Positions 25,700-35,670 of a stretch of DNA of 64,000 nucleotides are shown piece by piece. Location of the stretch: the NCBI GenBank assembly GCA_025093555.1, contig JAIWNF010000020.1:310001-374000 (forward strand). Reading direction: 5' to 3'. How positions within the stretch are numbered: the first letter of the stretch is position 1; the number at the start of each line of letters is the position of its first letter. Origin of the DNA: Circinella umbellata (lineage: Eukaryota > Mucoromycota > Mucoromycetes > Mucorales > Lichtheimiaceae). The position numbers and the translations under genes were made by a program. The notes under the pieces were generated by a model, which was not told the origin of the DNA, searched no databases, and saw only the letters and a program-made list of their open reading frames with translations.

Positions 25700-26327
25700 T
25701 TTTAGCTAATAATCTTGATAAAATATATGCATTTTTGCTGGTAATCTTAGCGTATGCTGTTTCTGCTGCTTTTTGATGGTTTTGGTGATCAGGTTGTGGC
25801 TGTTGATCTAGCTTACGGAGCTGCTTTACTTACTTTTGTTCATCATGGTGTTGTTGCTGTTGTTTTTTCGCTGCAATCTCGGCTTTCTTGGTTTCCTATT
25901 CGTCGTTAAATAGCGCATGCATCGATTCATAGGTACCCAGTGAAAAGTAAATTTTCATCTTTTTCTTCTGTTACACCAACATGTGGAACAATAGGCTGTT
26001 TCTGAGATTCAGGTTCCATTATACGTGTGTTAGCATGTGTGAGCTACTTTTTCAATTCTTCATTGTCTTTGATAAGTTTTTGGACGAGCTGCAATTTCCT
26101 TCTTCAACCTTTAGTTCTTGCTCTTGAAGGTCCAATTTTTTTTGCAACTCGGCTGTGCGCTCCAAAAGAAGTTGTCCCCAAGAAGGAATTGTTTGCTGTT
26201 CTTCTTGGCTAACTGGAGGAAGCGATATGGCGGAGCTAAAACTATCGTCTTGTTCGGATTGTTGATCAGAACCATTGTGTTTACTATCAATAGTCTTTTC
26301 TCGGTGTTGAGGCGGGTGTTGTTGCAT
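25700..26327 (-). pseudogene. Decayed gene for a Gln-rich coiled-coil protein
   Basis: An intact 91-codon frame (26327-26052) reads MQQHPPQHREKT, an acidic/Ser stretch, IPSWGQLLLERTAELQKKLD and LQEQELKVEEGN. It then breaks. Coding-like sequence continues in shifted frames: LIKDNEELKK, stop, LTHANTRIMEPESQKQPIVP, then MHALFNDE, stop, ETKKAEIAAKKQQQQHHDEQ, stop, VKQLRKLDQQPQPDH. At least three stops and frame changes interrupt it. The pattern recalls the coiled-coil N-terminal part of a retroelement first open frame, but no zinc knuckle or reverse transcriptase follows, so the origin is uncertain. Confidence 0.45.
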
Positions 26328-26393
26328 TTCGTTGTTACTTGCAACCTTATTGTTGGTTAGTACTTTTGTTGTGTGTAACAGTGTGGTCGTGGT

Positions 26394-27068
26394 TTAATAA
26401 CTTTTTGTCTTGATGACGAGTTGCTTGTAATATTCACTTTGTTTTGTGTAAACGCGTTTTCGGTAGCTTTTTCTTGTTTGTTTGATGACAATGCGACAAT
26501 ATTTCAAAATAAGAAAAGGTGAAAATGGAAAAATTATAAAAAAAGGGCAATTTGCCGCGCGCGTTACTCGACTACGTCTCAAGTTTTACACGTAGCAAAG
26601 AAAGAAAAGTACGTATATTCAAATTCTTATTAATTTTTAATGTGTATGATTCCAATATTTTATTAGTTAATGCAGCAGCAACAGCGACGAAACAAATGAA
26701 GCTTTAAAAGCGAATGCATTTTATAGCACGAGACACACTTTACGGCATATTGATAGCAATATAAGCCATTCAAGAAATATGATTATCACTCTAGTGAAAG
26801 TGTTGTTAACGTGCAGCCACATAAACAATGTATCTTATCATGCTTGGGGTTTGATTTGAATGAAACAGTTTCTTGATGATTTTCAGATTGAATCATCATA
26901 AATCATTAAGCAACTTGGTACTAACATCAAGTACTACTGTCTATGGGAAGCACGCCAATAATGAGTTACAAATACGTCCAAAATTACGAGGTTTGTTATG
27001 CGTGGATGTCATATATCATCAATTATTCGTTCGCTCAATGAATTTAGACCAAAATTAAGATTCTCACG
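26394..27068. other. Interior spacer with weak coding-like traces
   Basis: Mixed-frame fragments on the plus strand (for example around 26690-26820 and 26940-27055) look like eroded coding sequence but have many stops. Nothing can be named. Confidence 0.25.
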
Positions 27069-27434
27069 ATGAGCAATGCTCCAGCAGGTTTCACTTTACC
27101 GAATCTATCACCTAATCTCAAAAATGATGCTACCCTAGGATTAGAAATGCTGTTTGTATATAATGGTACTCAGAAGCTTATATCAGCTTCAACGTTCTTG
27201 TCATTGATATACAACAAACGAGTAACATTGACAAATCCTGCCATAGTCATTTCAAACCTATCAAAGGAACAACTCCCTCGCTTGCCTCATCTGACACTTA
27301 GTAATTGGCTTGCTTGTATACCAAAACGCATCCACCAGTTTAAAACTCTAAAGCCAAAGAATAGTCAACCTGGTTTAGTCGCTTCATTAAGAAAAAATAA
27401 CAAATCATCGTGTACCTTATTAATTACAACATGA
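27069..27434 (+). CDS. Hypothetical protein inside the 8-kb element
   Basis: An ATG-started 121-codon frame: MSNAPAGFTLPNLSPNL, then LGLEMLFVYNGTQKLISAS and LPRLPHLTLSNWLACIPKR, ending basic and Ser/Thr-rich. Composition looks moderately coding (varied residues, few homopolymers), but no family is recognised and neighbouring frames carry stops. It could be the surviving 3' exon of a captured gene. No splice evidence was found. Confidence 0.3.
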   Translation: MSNAPAGFTLPNLSPNLKNDATLGLEMLFVYNGTQKLISASTFLSLIYNKRVTLTNPAIVISNLSKEQLPRLPHLTLSNWLACIPKRIHQFKTLKPKNSQPGLVASLRKNNKSSCTLLITT

Positions 27435-27797
27435 CAGAGTTATGAAAAAGAAAGATGATGATCTATGTTTTATCATTATTTGGTCGCATGAAATAAAAAA
27501 AATTATATCGATTTCAATTTTATTTTGAATTTTTTTCATTTAAATGGAATAGTATGTTTATGTAAAATGTAGTAAAAATAATTTTTGTTTTTGTGTGTGT
27601 ATAGTGTGTGTATATGTATAACTATGTACAAATGTCAGTAAAAATGTGTGAGTAATGATGGTATGTATATAATACTAATTATCTTTGTTGTTGCAGTAAT
27701 ATAGGTAGCTATAGGTCACTTGTTTTGGTCATAATGGTCAAGGCGATCACAGGATGTAATAAGAAATTAATACTATTAAAATGAAAAATGGAAAAAC
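27435..27797. other. AT-rich gap between the hypothetical frame and the nuclease-like gene
   Basis: A 363-bp AT-rich stretch with TG-rich runs near 27590-27630. It should include the 3' flank of the minus-strand gene that ends at 27798. No other feature seen. Confidence 0.4.
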
Positions 27798-30700
27798 TCA
27801 GGCACCTATCTTTTGTTTCTTGTAACTACATCTCATTAATGGTGGAAGTATCAAAGCATCCTTGACATGGCAATTGGATTTCACATCAATTTCACTATCA
27901 GATTCAGAGTCACTCGTATCGTCACATTCAAGGTGGTCCTCTACTATCTTGATCGAAGCTTGAATTGTATACTGAAAGCCATAAATTCATTGAGAATTAT
28001 AAATCAATACACCAAATCCATTCTCTGCCACACTGAATCCATATCACACTAAAATAACCATTACATGCTTACCTTGACTTTCAAAGTCAATTTCAATATT
28101 TTTAATAATCCAGATGTGAACAAGAATGGATGGCTCGAAACATCATATTGAGGAGTGCTACGCACTCGACACACGTACCCACCAGGATTGTCCATCACTG
28201 AAACGCTGGTATGAAGGTCTGTTTCCAAAAAAAAAGTTAACAAACACAAATTCGTATATCATATAATATTAACTCATATCACATCACACATAACCTATTC
28301 AAATACTTACGAAATTGGTTAAAGCAAACAATACGAATTGATCGAATGAGGTCCTTTTCATTATCACATTTATCAGCAGCAAATCCAAACATGTTCTTCA
28401 AAACCTTGGGGCAATGGAGATTCACTTCGACCAATTCTTTTTTGGCGTCACCACCCTTGCCACATTCAGCGGCACCATATTCTGTACCACCGCGAAACAA
28501 AGCAAGATCAGGGCGGATCGATGTCACCTTGTCAGCAATGGGAGCAAGTCCAGTCACTATTCTATCTTTATTATCAATGTAAGACGCGGCAACAGATGTT
28601 TTATCTCTAAATGATACGTAAAAAAGTAAATAAAAAATAAAATCGTCAATAATGGAAGCAAGGATAGCTGTTAAAACAAGATTCATATGATAAATATTAC
28701 CTTCGAGTTTCCAAAAACAAGTCGTCAAAAGCACGATCCAACAATGACCAGATTCTGATGTAGGGATTTTAGTACAATCCGGATTTATAAACCGATCCGT
28801 TTTTCATACGGATTGGATCGGATTTGGATTGTGTCTCAACGGATTCGGATCGGATTCGGATCGTAATTATACAATCCGGATTGTAAACGGATTGAGATCT
28901 ATGGATCTATCGGATTTTTCTGATCCGTCATTATAATTATAGAGTAATGGATCAAAGTTTTAACAAAATTTAAGTTTTGTATATTATTATATACTTGAAT
29001 AGAGCAGTTGAAAAGAAAAGTAGTAATGGCTTTAATATAGAAAAGAAATATCTGAAAAGAAAAAAAAAACAAAATTGAAGATTAAAAAGAGAGATTAATG
29101 AACTTGATTATTATTTTTATTAATCTAGTAATGATAAGGTAAACTTATACCTCTTTTTTTTTCAGCACACTACTCGCCCCCACAAAAAAAAAATCCACGT
29201 CATGTTATATTTCTGCACCACCATAACTTTTTTTTCCTTCTATAACTTTCCCACTATAATTTTTTTTCAACTATAACTTTCTTTTCGCATTATAACTTTT
29301 TATTGACACCATACACAATCTTGTAAAATACCTTCTTTCATGAAAAAATACTGTGACATCTACCTATATAGCCTAAATTTTCATCTAATTGATTCTTTTG
29401 CATTACGGATTACGGATTCAATCCGGATTTTCACGAAACGGATTCGGATTGCAATTCTCTAATCCGTGGACAATCCGGATTTCCGAAAATCCGAACCGTT
29501 TCAAAACAGATCGGATTCGGAATGGTGCCAATCCGATCCGGATCGGTCTACTAAGAACCCTATTCTGATAATATGATTCATTTCTGAGTCATTCTTACAC
29601 CTTGTAGCGATACAAGTCAATAATTTCAATCATGGTTTTTTGGATCCAGTGTTCATTATATCGTGTTTTGGGGTCAATCAATCCGTATTCAACCACTGCT
29701 TTCCATAATTCATCAACAATCAACGCGTCTTCTTCACTGGAGATAGGAATAAATGTTGGTGATGATGATGTTGATGATGATGCTGTGTTCGTTCTGGATG
29801 ATTTCTTGAAGCTTTTGACAACGTTTGACAAGGAGGAAAACATTTTTTTACATTCAACACTATAACTCGAAAACGCCGGGTTTCCTTCTGTTTCAATCGT
29901 CTTGAATTGTGTTGGTGTAAATATTTTCTTCCAACATGGATCATGTACGTCAAGTATAAATGAATGTGCAAGACTATACCATGATAATTTTATTACTAAG
30001 AAAAAACTCCTCGACTAATGTATAAAAAATAAACAAGGAATATGACTTACTGTTCAAAATCAAGGCTCGAACCATACTTGTACATTAGATCTTCAAAAAA
30101 AATTCCGTCTCCCAAATCTCACTTCTTCTCATCATCCATGGCTTCGAATGACAAGGTGTACTCTTCTTTCATTTCGTTGGTTAATTTTTGCGAGTCTTTT
30201 TTTGCACTCTAAGCAAATAGAATAAGGGAAAACAGATAAATAATATTAACAAGAAGTAAAAAAAAAAAAAGAAAAAAGAAAAATTTAGAGAAAAAAACAT
30301 ACTGTGCTTCGTGTGCGTTTTGAACTGGAAGAACCATCACCGGTCTTAAAAGAAGAATTTATTTTTGGTGGAGTAGTTTGTTGTTGATTTGATTTGAATG
30401 AAGAAGTACTACCTGGTATCGATATAAAGTATTAGTTTTCGATGAATATAACTTCAATGAAAAGCCCAAACGCTCAAAAAATCAATAAGATCATAAATAC
30501 TTACGTTCATTACTACTACTATTATCAATAATATTACCACCACTCGTACCATCATCATTATTATTATCGCTACCACTCGTATTATCATTATTACTGTTAT
30601 TATTGCAGACACGACTAGGTGAATCATTATAGTTGGTGGCGGTTGCTGCGCACGCACTGATTTTTTGAAGAACTTTTGACATAATTGGGATCCAATCGAT

Positions 30701-30991
30701 CTTTTTTTTTATTGTTTCTAAAAAGATAGCCAACGACGTGACCATATTAATAAACATTTTTTTGTAAAATAGAAAAGTAAAAAGTGAAACACGTACTGAT
30801 TTAATGTTTGCTTCTCGAGTAGCATTGTTGAATCTAGAGCTCCATACGTTAACGATATCTTCAGAATCACGGATAGTTGTATGTTGAATAATATAATCCT
30901 CCTTGTCGATTACAAACTGTTGGATTGATATTGGAAGACTATTATTTTTATGGTGGACCAAGTACTCTACGATTTCTGTGGAGTTGAACAT
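27798..30991 (-). CDS. Multi-exon protein with possible PD-(D/E)xK nuclease-like core, inside the 8-kb element
   Basis: Nine exons keep phase: from about 30991 to 30797, then 30700-30505, 30412-30303, 30208-30123, 29973-29599, 28754-28701, 28606-28311, 28218-28073 and 27971-27798. An apparent in-frame TGA at 30119-30121 disappears when the GTGAGA donor beside it is used. The start is uncertain: 30991 is the first in-frame ATG, but coding-like sequence (TEEQTAFILLATVLLATGSC) extends upstream without one. After an Asn/Ser-rich linker and a basic patch (SSKRTRST), conserved-looking blocks include LWKAVVEYGLIDPKTRYNEH, SLLDRAFDDLFLETR and RPDLALFRGGTEYGAAECGK. The D...ExC/K spacing recalls a PD-(D/E)xK fold seen in expanded protein families of Mucorales. 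This is inference. The C-terminus is acidic (DDTSDSESDSE). Confidence 0.6.
28760..29561. mobile_element. Non-autonomous hAT-like element in an intron
   Basis: Ends are TAGGGATTTTAGTA on the left and, reverse-complemented, AGGGTTCTTAGTA on the right. An 8-bp direct repeat, ATTCTGAT, flanks it (28752-28759 and 29562-29569). The 8-bp duplication and TAGGG-type ends are hallmarks of hAT elements. Both ends carry many CGGATT/AATCCG motifs within about 200 bp, as is common for subterminal transposase-binding sites in this superfamily. The centre (28980-29340) is AT-rich and has no transposase. The element sits inside the intron between exons 5 and 6 of the nuclease-like gene. Confidence 0.8.
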
Positions 30992-31344
30992 ATAGACAAG
31001 ATTGTTGGTAGGTGAACAGCTGCCAGTTGCCAAGAGAACCGTTGCCAGGAGAATAAATGCTGTTTGTTCCTCAGTAGCTGAGTTTCTTTTTTGCGTTTCC
31101 CATTAAAGTATTCATCAACCCAAGACAAACCAAACTTTTACATGTGTACACGAATGCAGTTCAACACATGAGCCTCCTCGTTGGTATGGAATATAATAAT
31201 TCGATCCGTATTCTATTAACAAAATCGTTCTATTCCGTTAATTAAAACTTTTTTTCTGTTACGTTTATGACCATTTTCAGAAAAACTACTAACCAAAAAT
31301 TTTTATTGAATAAACAGATTTAAACAAGGATTTTGATAACCATG
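30992..31344. promoter_or_regulatory. Upstream region of the nuclease-like gene
   Basis: Holds an open coding-like stretch just upstream of the first ATG (to about 31105) and then AT-rich DNA. The signal-peptide-like run suggests that the first exon is longer than annotated or that its ATG was lost by a frameshift. Confidence 0.35.
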
Positions 31345-31701
31345 CGAATCAATATACTTATGTCCAGGCAGCTTAACTTTGAAGCCCCTCCCCATTGTAA
31401 GTTTGAAATTTCAAGCCCAGAATTTTACTATAGGTGAGTGACGAAATCAAGTGATGAAGGTAAAAAGACAAATGCTTTCTGTTTTTTTGAGAATGCCGAG
31501 TCTATTTCTTTTCTTCATTATACATTAACTTAATTTTTTTTAAAGATGATCAAAAATAAAAAAAAAAAAGGAAGAAAAAAATTACCTTCATCACTTGATT
31601 TCGTCACTCACCTATAGTAAAATTCTGGGCTTGAAATTTCAAACTTACAATGGGGAGGGGCTTCAAAGTTAAGCTGGCTGGACATAAGTATATTGGATTC
31701 G
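31345..31701. repeat. Fold-back (MITE-like) inverted repeat
   Basis: Two arms of about 120 bp (31345-31464 and 31580-31701) are near-perfect reverse complements, around a 115-bp spacer. The outer arm reads TATACTTATGTCCAGGCAGC and the other end reads GCTGGCTGGACATAAGTATA. TA at both edges fits a Tc1/mariner-type miniature element. It lies upstream of the nuclease-like gene, inside the 8-kb element. Confidence 0.85.
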
Positions 31702-32741
31702 TTTTTCTGGATTCAAGGTATATAACTAAATATGTTCAATTTTTTACCTTAAGGTAATGTTTTGAAAGCTTTTTATTAAGGATGTTTATCTCCCAGTGTT
31801 GTGACTTTTTTTTTGGTTTGAGGATGGTGATCTTGGTCTAATAACCGGAGCATGTCCGAGTAAGTGCAGGTGTACAGGTAGACGTTCTGCGTTTATTTTC
31901 CCTCCCTGTGTTTGCGACTCTTTGTTATTATTATTATTATTATTAATGGCGACGGTTTGTGATGTGGTTAACTATACTAATAGGCATGCTGAGTTTGGCG
32001 ATTTTTCCAGTTTGTTTTATAAGTAACATAGGAGCTATAAATCTAAGAAATAATTCGGCATTAAATTAATCAACATCTGGATGATAGTTTCTGCACAAAC
32101 CGACAAGAACACAAGAAATATATCAATGATTTTCTTATTGTTTGTGATGAACTGAATATGTGGTGGGTTTTTTTCAAATGTTGACCAAGAACACTACTGG
32201 TATCACAAATATATTTCATTCCTTATGGACTTGTTGCTCATGTACTGCTTAGTAGGTATAATAGCTGCTGTTGTGCTTTGAATACCATTCATAGGAAGAG
32301 AGATGGGTTCTTCATTGATGGTGGAAGTGGCAGAGGCTATATTGATAAAACCTGGATTAGTGATACATATATATGAGGAGGTAACCATAGATAAAATTAA
32401 TTATAATTAGATGCCCTTGTGTGGTGTCACAATATATAAGACTAAGAATATGGAATGGCAGATTAGGGGTAATTGACTCTGAAGAACGTATCCACCATAC
32501 CAACGATATTATCGTAGCATTCTCCAAACCATATTTTATAGACCTTGTTTAAACTACATGCCAGACATAGATGCCTGATAATAATAATATTGTATAAATA
32601 GACCAAATTGTACATAGAATAGAATAGTCTTTATCTTGATTTTTATCATTATTTTTCTTATTAAAAACATAAACCGTGTTTCAAAGGATCTATCGTCTGA
32701 TTATCATTTTATTGTTGAATTTTGATATATCTATTCTATCG
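31702..32741. other. Interior spacer of the 8-kb element
   Basis: About 1 kb of AT-rich DNA with a short TTA/ATT repeat near 31925-31950. No gene, RNA or repeat recognised. Confidence 0.4.
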
Positions 32742-32897
32742 TACACCTCATCTTGAACTTACTAAGGCAATTACCTTCACTGAAACGAAGCATCCAATAA
32801 AAGAACTCTCGCAGGAAGAAAGTTGGGGAAAATTACATTTCACCTTTTTGCATCATCAGGAAAATCCGATGCCCACATTCTTAATAAAAATAATATA
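32742..32897 (+). pseudogene. Isolated coding-like fragment
   Basis: An open stretch without ATG reads HLELTKAITFTETKHPIKEL, then SQEESWGKLHFTFLHHQEN and PMPTFLIKII before a stop. The residue mix is protein-like rather than low-complexity, but there is no start, splice site or recognisable family. It may be a leftover of a captured gene. Confidence 0.2.
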
Positions 32898-32995
32898 AAT
32901 TAAAATTAACGTGTGATGACTAATACAAGCAGTTTACATCCATTCACTTTCATATTTATTTATATACACCATTCCAACAATCGTAAATATATTAC

Positions 32996-33299
32996 CTGTG
33001 CCATATCCGGTCTGAGGTGGATCACAATCGGATTGGTGCTTACCTGGCGCAACAAAGCAAATGCCCGCATTATTCGCGAAGCATGTGAAGGTTTTGAACA
33101 AGGCAATTTGAAAGGAGAGTAAGCCAATTGTTCCTGGTCTCAACTGGGAAAGGTGCAACTTTATCCTCCATCACATTATAAGCCTGTGCTTTTCTCTCAT
33201 ACTCTCCCTTTTCAGCCCTGCCGAAGTCATTCCAGACGCCAGCCTTGTGAGTAACGATGTTGCCCATTTGCTTCCAGTCTTTTTTCAGTTCTTCCCTAT
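32996..33299 (-). pseudogene. Frameshifted internal exon of a captured gene (weakly HMG-box-like)
   Basis: The exon begins right after a canonical pyrimidine-rich acceptor (GTTTCGCTTTTAG) but there is no donor exon upstream, because the right terminal inverted repeat starts 65 bp away. It encodes DREELKKDWKQMGNIVTHKA and GVWNDFGRAEKGEYERKAQA, whose spacing of W, K, Y and A recalls the third helix of an HMG box. A one-base frame change then leads to FKTFTCFANNAGICFVAPGK and DPPQTGYGTG before a GTAATA donor. A truncated 5' end and a frameshift mark it as a fragment. The HMG resemblance is weak. Confidence 0.4.
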
Positions 33300-33363
33300 C
33301 TAAAAGCGAAACAATAAGCATTTATTAATATTAGTGTGAATTACAATATTGTTATCCCATTTT

Positions 33364-33533
33364 GAAAATGAAAATGTCAAAAGTAAAATTCACATAAGGC
33401 CATCAAAGAATTACAAATTCTGCCAATATTTAAAATTACACCCCTCATTTGGTTTAACCCCCAACGCCAATTTCAAAAGTATCCTGTGCCAATGTGAAAA
33501 TAATAGCCCCGTCAATCATTAATAAAAATTCTG
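33364..33533 (-). repeat. Right long terminal inverted repeat of the 8-kb element
   Basis: The reverse complement matches 25483-25653 at about 96% identity. The outer end is CTG followed by TA (33534-33535). Confidence 0.85.
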
Positions 33534-33535
33534 TA

Positions 33536-35670
33536 TTTATTGTGAGTAGTTAACAATATGCAGCATATTACACACAGATCTTACTTTTCTGCTATAACGA
33601 TGTTGTACTACTATTTGTTGTAGTACTGCCTGGTGATACATGATCTCGAACATTTGCTGTAATTGAAAATTAATCCATTAGAAAGTGAACAGATTTTTCT
33701 GTTGACACCTAAAAATAACAACGTGTGAACAAGTTAACAGAATAGGCGTAGTAGAGTGTATTAATATATAATATATTCCCAAATATGATCTACGAAGAGC
33801 CATTATTTTAAAAGAGAGAAATATATTTTTACAGACACTTTATTGATTTGTGACGATTAGCCTTTATTACTGTAAGGGTGCTAACATGTCATATGCACAG
33901 GTATAAATTATTAACAACGTTCTAGTATTTTTTCACAACGTATGGGAAAGAAGTTAACGTATCTAATCAGAAAAAAATAAAAGATAAATCCGGTCATTGC
34001 ACCTTACTAGATACTAGAAATAAACAAAATGTCAAATTAATATATTTTTCAAAGTATTCTGTATCTTGGCGTTTATCACTCATTAAAAATCTCTAATACA
34101 TCTTCCTTCTTATGCTATAGTAAAAGCATAGAAAAAATAGAAAAGATATCGCTGCGCCATAATATATCTATATGAATCAAGAGAGAAAATCAAATTAGGA
34201 GAAAAATATCTGCGAAGCGGGACCTGTATGTTCCCGCTCTATATGTATGACGTATTATAGAGGTACAACGAACTCTATTGTTTACCGCGGTCTGTCGTGT
34301 ATATCATTTTTTAATATCATCGAAAATATACTTACTTTTGTTGAGAGATGCAGTTGGACACTTTTCTTAGCACTTACTTCAGTAAACCTAAAACATAAGG
34401 ATGAAATTTTATGCTAACATATTTTACTTTAGTAACCCTTATTTTTAGCACTGAAATGGTTTCAGTTACGTAAGCACTCAGACCTTTTAGAGAAATATAT
34501 TGCGGGAGATATTAGCTATTGTAGAGTGTTTCGACAACATAGTAATTAGTTGTCAAAGGGTAATACGATTTGGTGGGGTAACTGTTTTTTAATTATCAGC
34601 CTCTATAATACTTTTTTTTCTTCGAAACGACGAGAACATTCCTATGTATACAGTATTTTTTTTTTCTATTTTTTTCTATAGTATTATATAATACCTACTA
34701 TTATCCTGATTTGTCTCATGGCGTGTATTAGGTGTAACCATGGTAATAATATGAAGGCCGATCAATGATTAAAAAGGAATGATATTTGTTGCCATAACAA
34801 CTACTACAATTTATACATAGTACATACTTTTGGTTGCAAAATAGCTAAAAAACCCTATACGATTAACTTCTACACATGTTAAGAGCGCGCTCGAGCTTGC
34901 TACGCGGTGAACTTTGGGTCGGTGTTGTTCTTTTCAATTGACGAAATAAATTACAAATCAGGTAGACTATACGATCGAGAAGATTCCCTGGTTACACATA
35001 TTAACCATATAAAGTAATGCTCACCATAAGTTCGTTTTTTTGTGTACAGTACAAAATCGTTTTATTGGTTAAAGGCTATGTAAACAAAGCAACACACTTT
35101 TACAGCTCCACCACTCGCATTTTTTTTTTCTTCTTCTTTTAAGCAACATCTGCCAAAAGGTTCTAAGTTCGTGGAAGTGATGAAAAAGCGATATACCGGA
35201 CACAAAAAAAAAAGAAAGTGCTGTTATCACCAGAATTTTAATTGTTATTATTAGGTTTAGTTACTGTTGTTCTTTTTTCTGCTTAATGTTTATTTTAAAT
35301 GCATTTTAGCACTACGTATTACTTTTTTTACTCTTTCTATTTCTTTTTTTTTGACTGCCAATCGGGTCATACAGGCTATACAGGCTATAACTAATCTATA
35401 TTTTTATTCGTCCCTTGAAACCCTTCTCTCTCTCTTTTCCCTCTTTCTCTTCTTCTTTTTCTTTTTCTCTTTTTTTTTCCTTTTCTGCAAAACAAGCAGT
35501 TGGAAGCATATACATACATTAAATAAAAGCGACACCTCTCAAAGTCTGGCCTGTGTATGAGCCATTTAGATAGGTCTCAACCACTAAATTTGGCAGGCCA
35601 GACCTGTACACGTCTACCTGTGTAAGTTTCTCTTTTTTACAATTTACTTTTGTAATTTGGAGAGTCACTA
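33536..35670. other. Spacer upstream of the velvet gene with weak exon-like traces and hairpins
   Basis: About 2.1 kb. On the minus strand, possible terminal-exon pieces follow AG acceptors near 33660 (ANVRDHVSPGSTTTNSSTTS then stop) and near 34389 (SAKKSVQLHLSTK then GTAAGT). They are too short to call a gene. A hairpin of AGCGGGA with TCCCGCT lies at 34216-34238. CT-rich tracts at 35410-35480 probably belong to the velvet promoter or leader. Confidence 0.35.
35544..35603. repeat. 10-bp perfect inverted repeat upstream of the velvet gene
   Basis: GTCTGGCCTG (35544-35553) pairs perfectly with CAGGCCAGAC (35594-35603) around a 40-base loop, 68 bp before the velvet start codon. It is GC-rich in an AT-rich setting. 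It could be a protein-binding palindrome or a hairpin in the 5' leader. Confidence 0.45.

Larger units (their letters stand above)
25481..33535. mobile_element. 8-kb element bounded by long terminal inverted repeats (putative composite or captured-gene DNA transposon)
   Basis: Inverted repeats of 171 and 170 bp sit at the two ends (25483-25653 and 33364-33533), with about six differences between them. The outermost bases are TA-CAGGATTTTTATTAATG on the left and, reverse-complemented, TA-CAGAATTTTTATTAATG on the right. TA-flanked CAG ends match the style of the two neighbouring Tc1/mariner-like families. The repeats have no inverted ends of their own, which favours a single element over two separate short insertions. 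Inside are a nine-exon gene, broken gene fragments near both ends, a fold-back repeat and a hAT-like insertion. No transposase was recognised, so the mover is unknown. Confidence 0.6.

Noticed and set aside
30119..30121. In-frame TGA suggesting the nuclease-like gene is a pseudogene
   Set aside because: A consensus donor (GTGAGA) overlaps the stop and joins in phase to the exon at 29973, so the TGA is intronic.
34216..34238. AGCGGGA/TCCCGCT hairpin considered as a terminator or RNA
   Set aside because: Only seven pairs, not linked to a gene, and bacterial-style terminators do not apply here.
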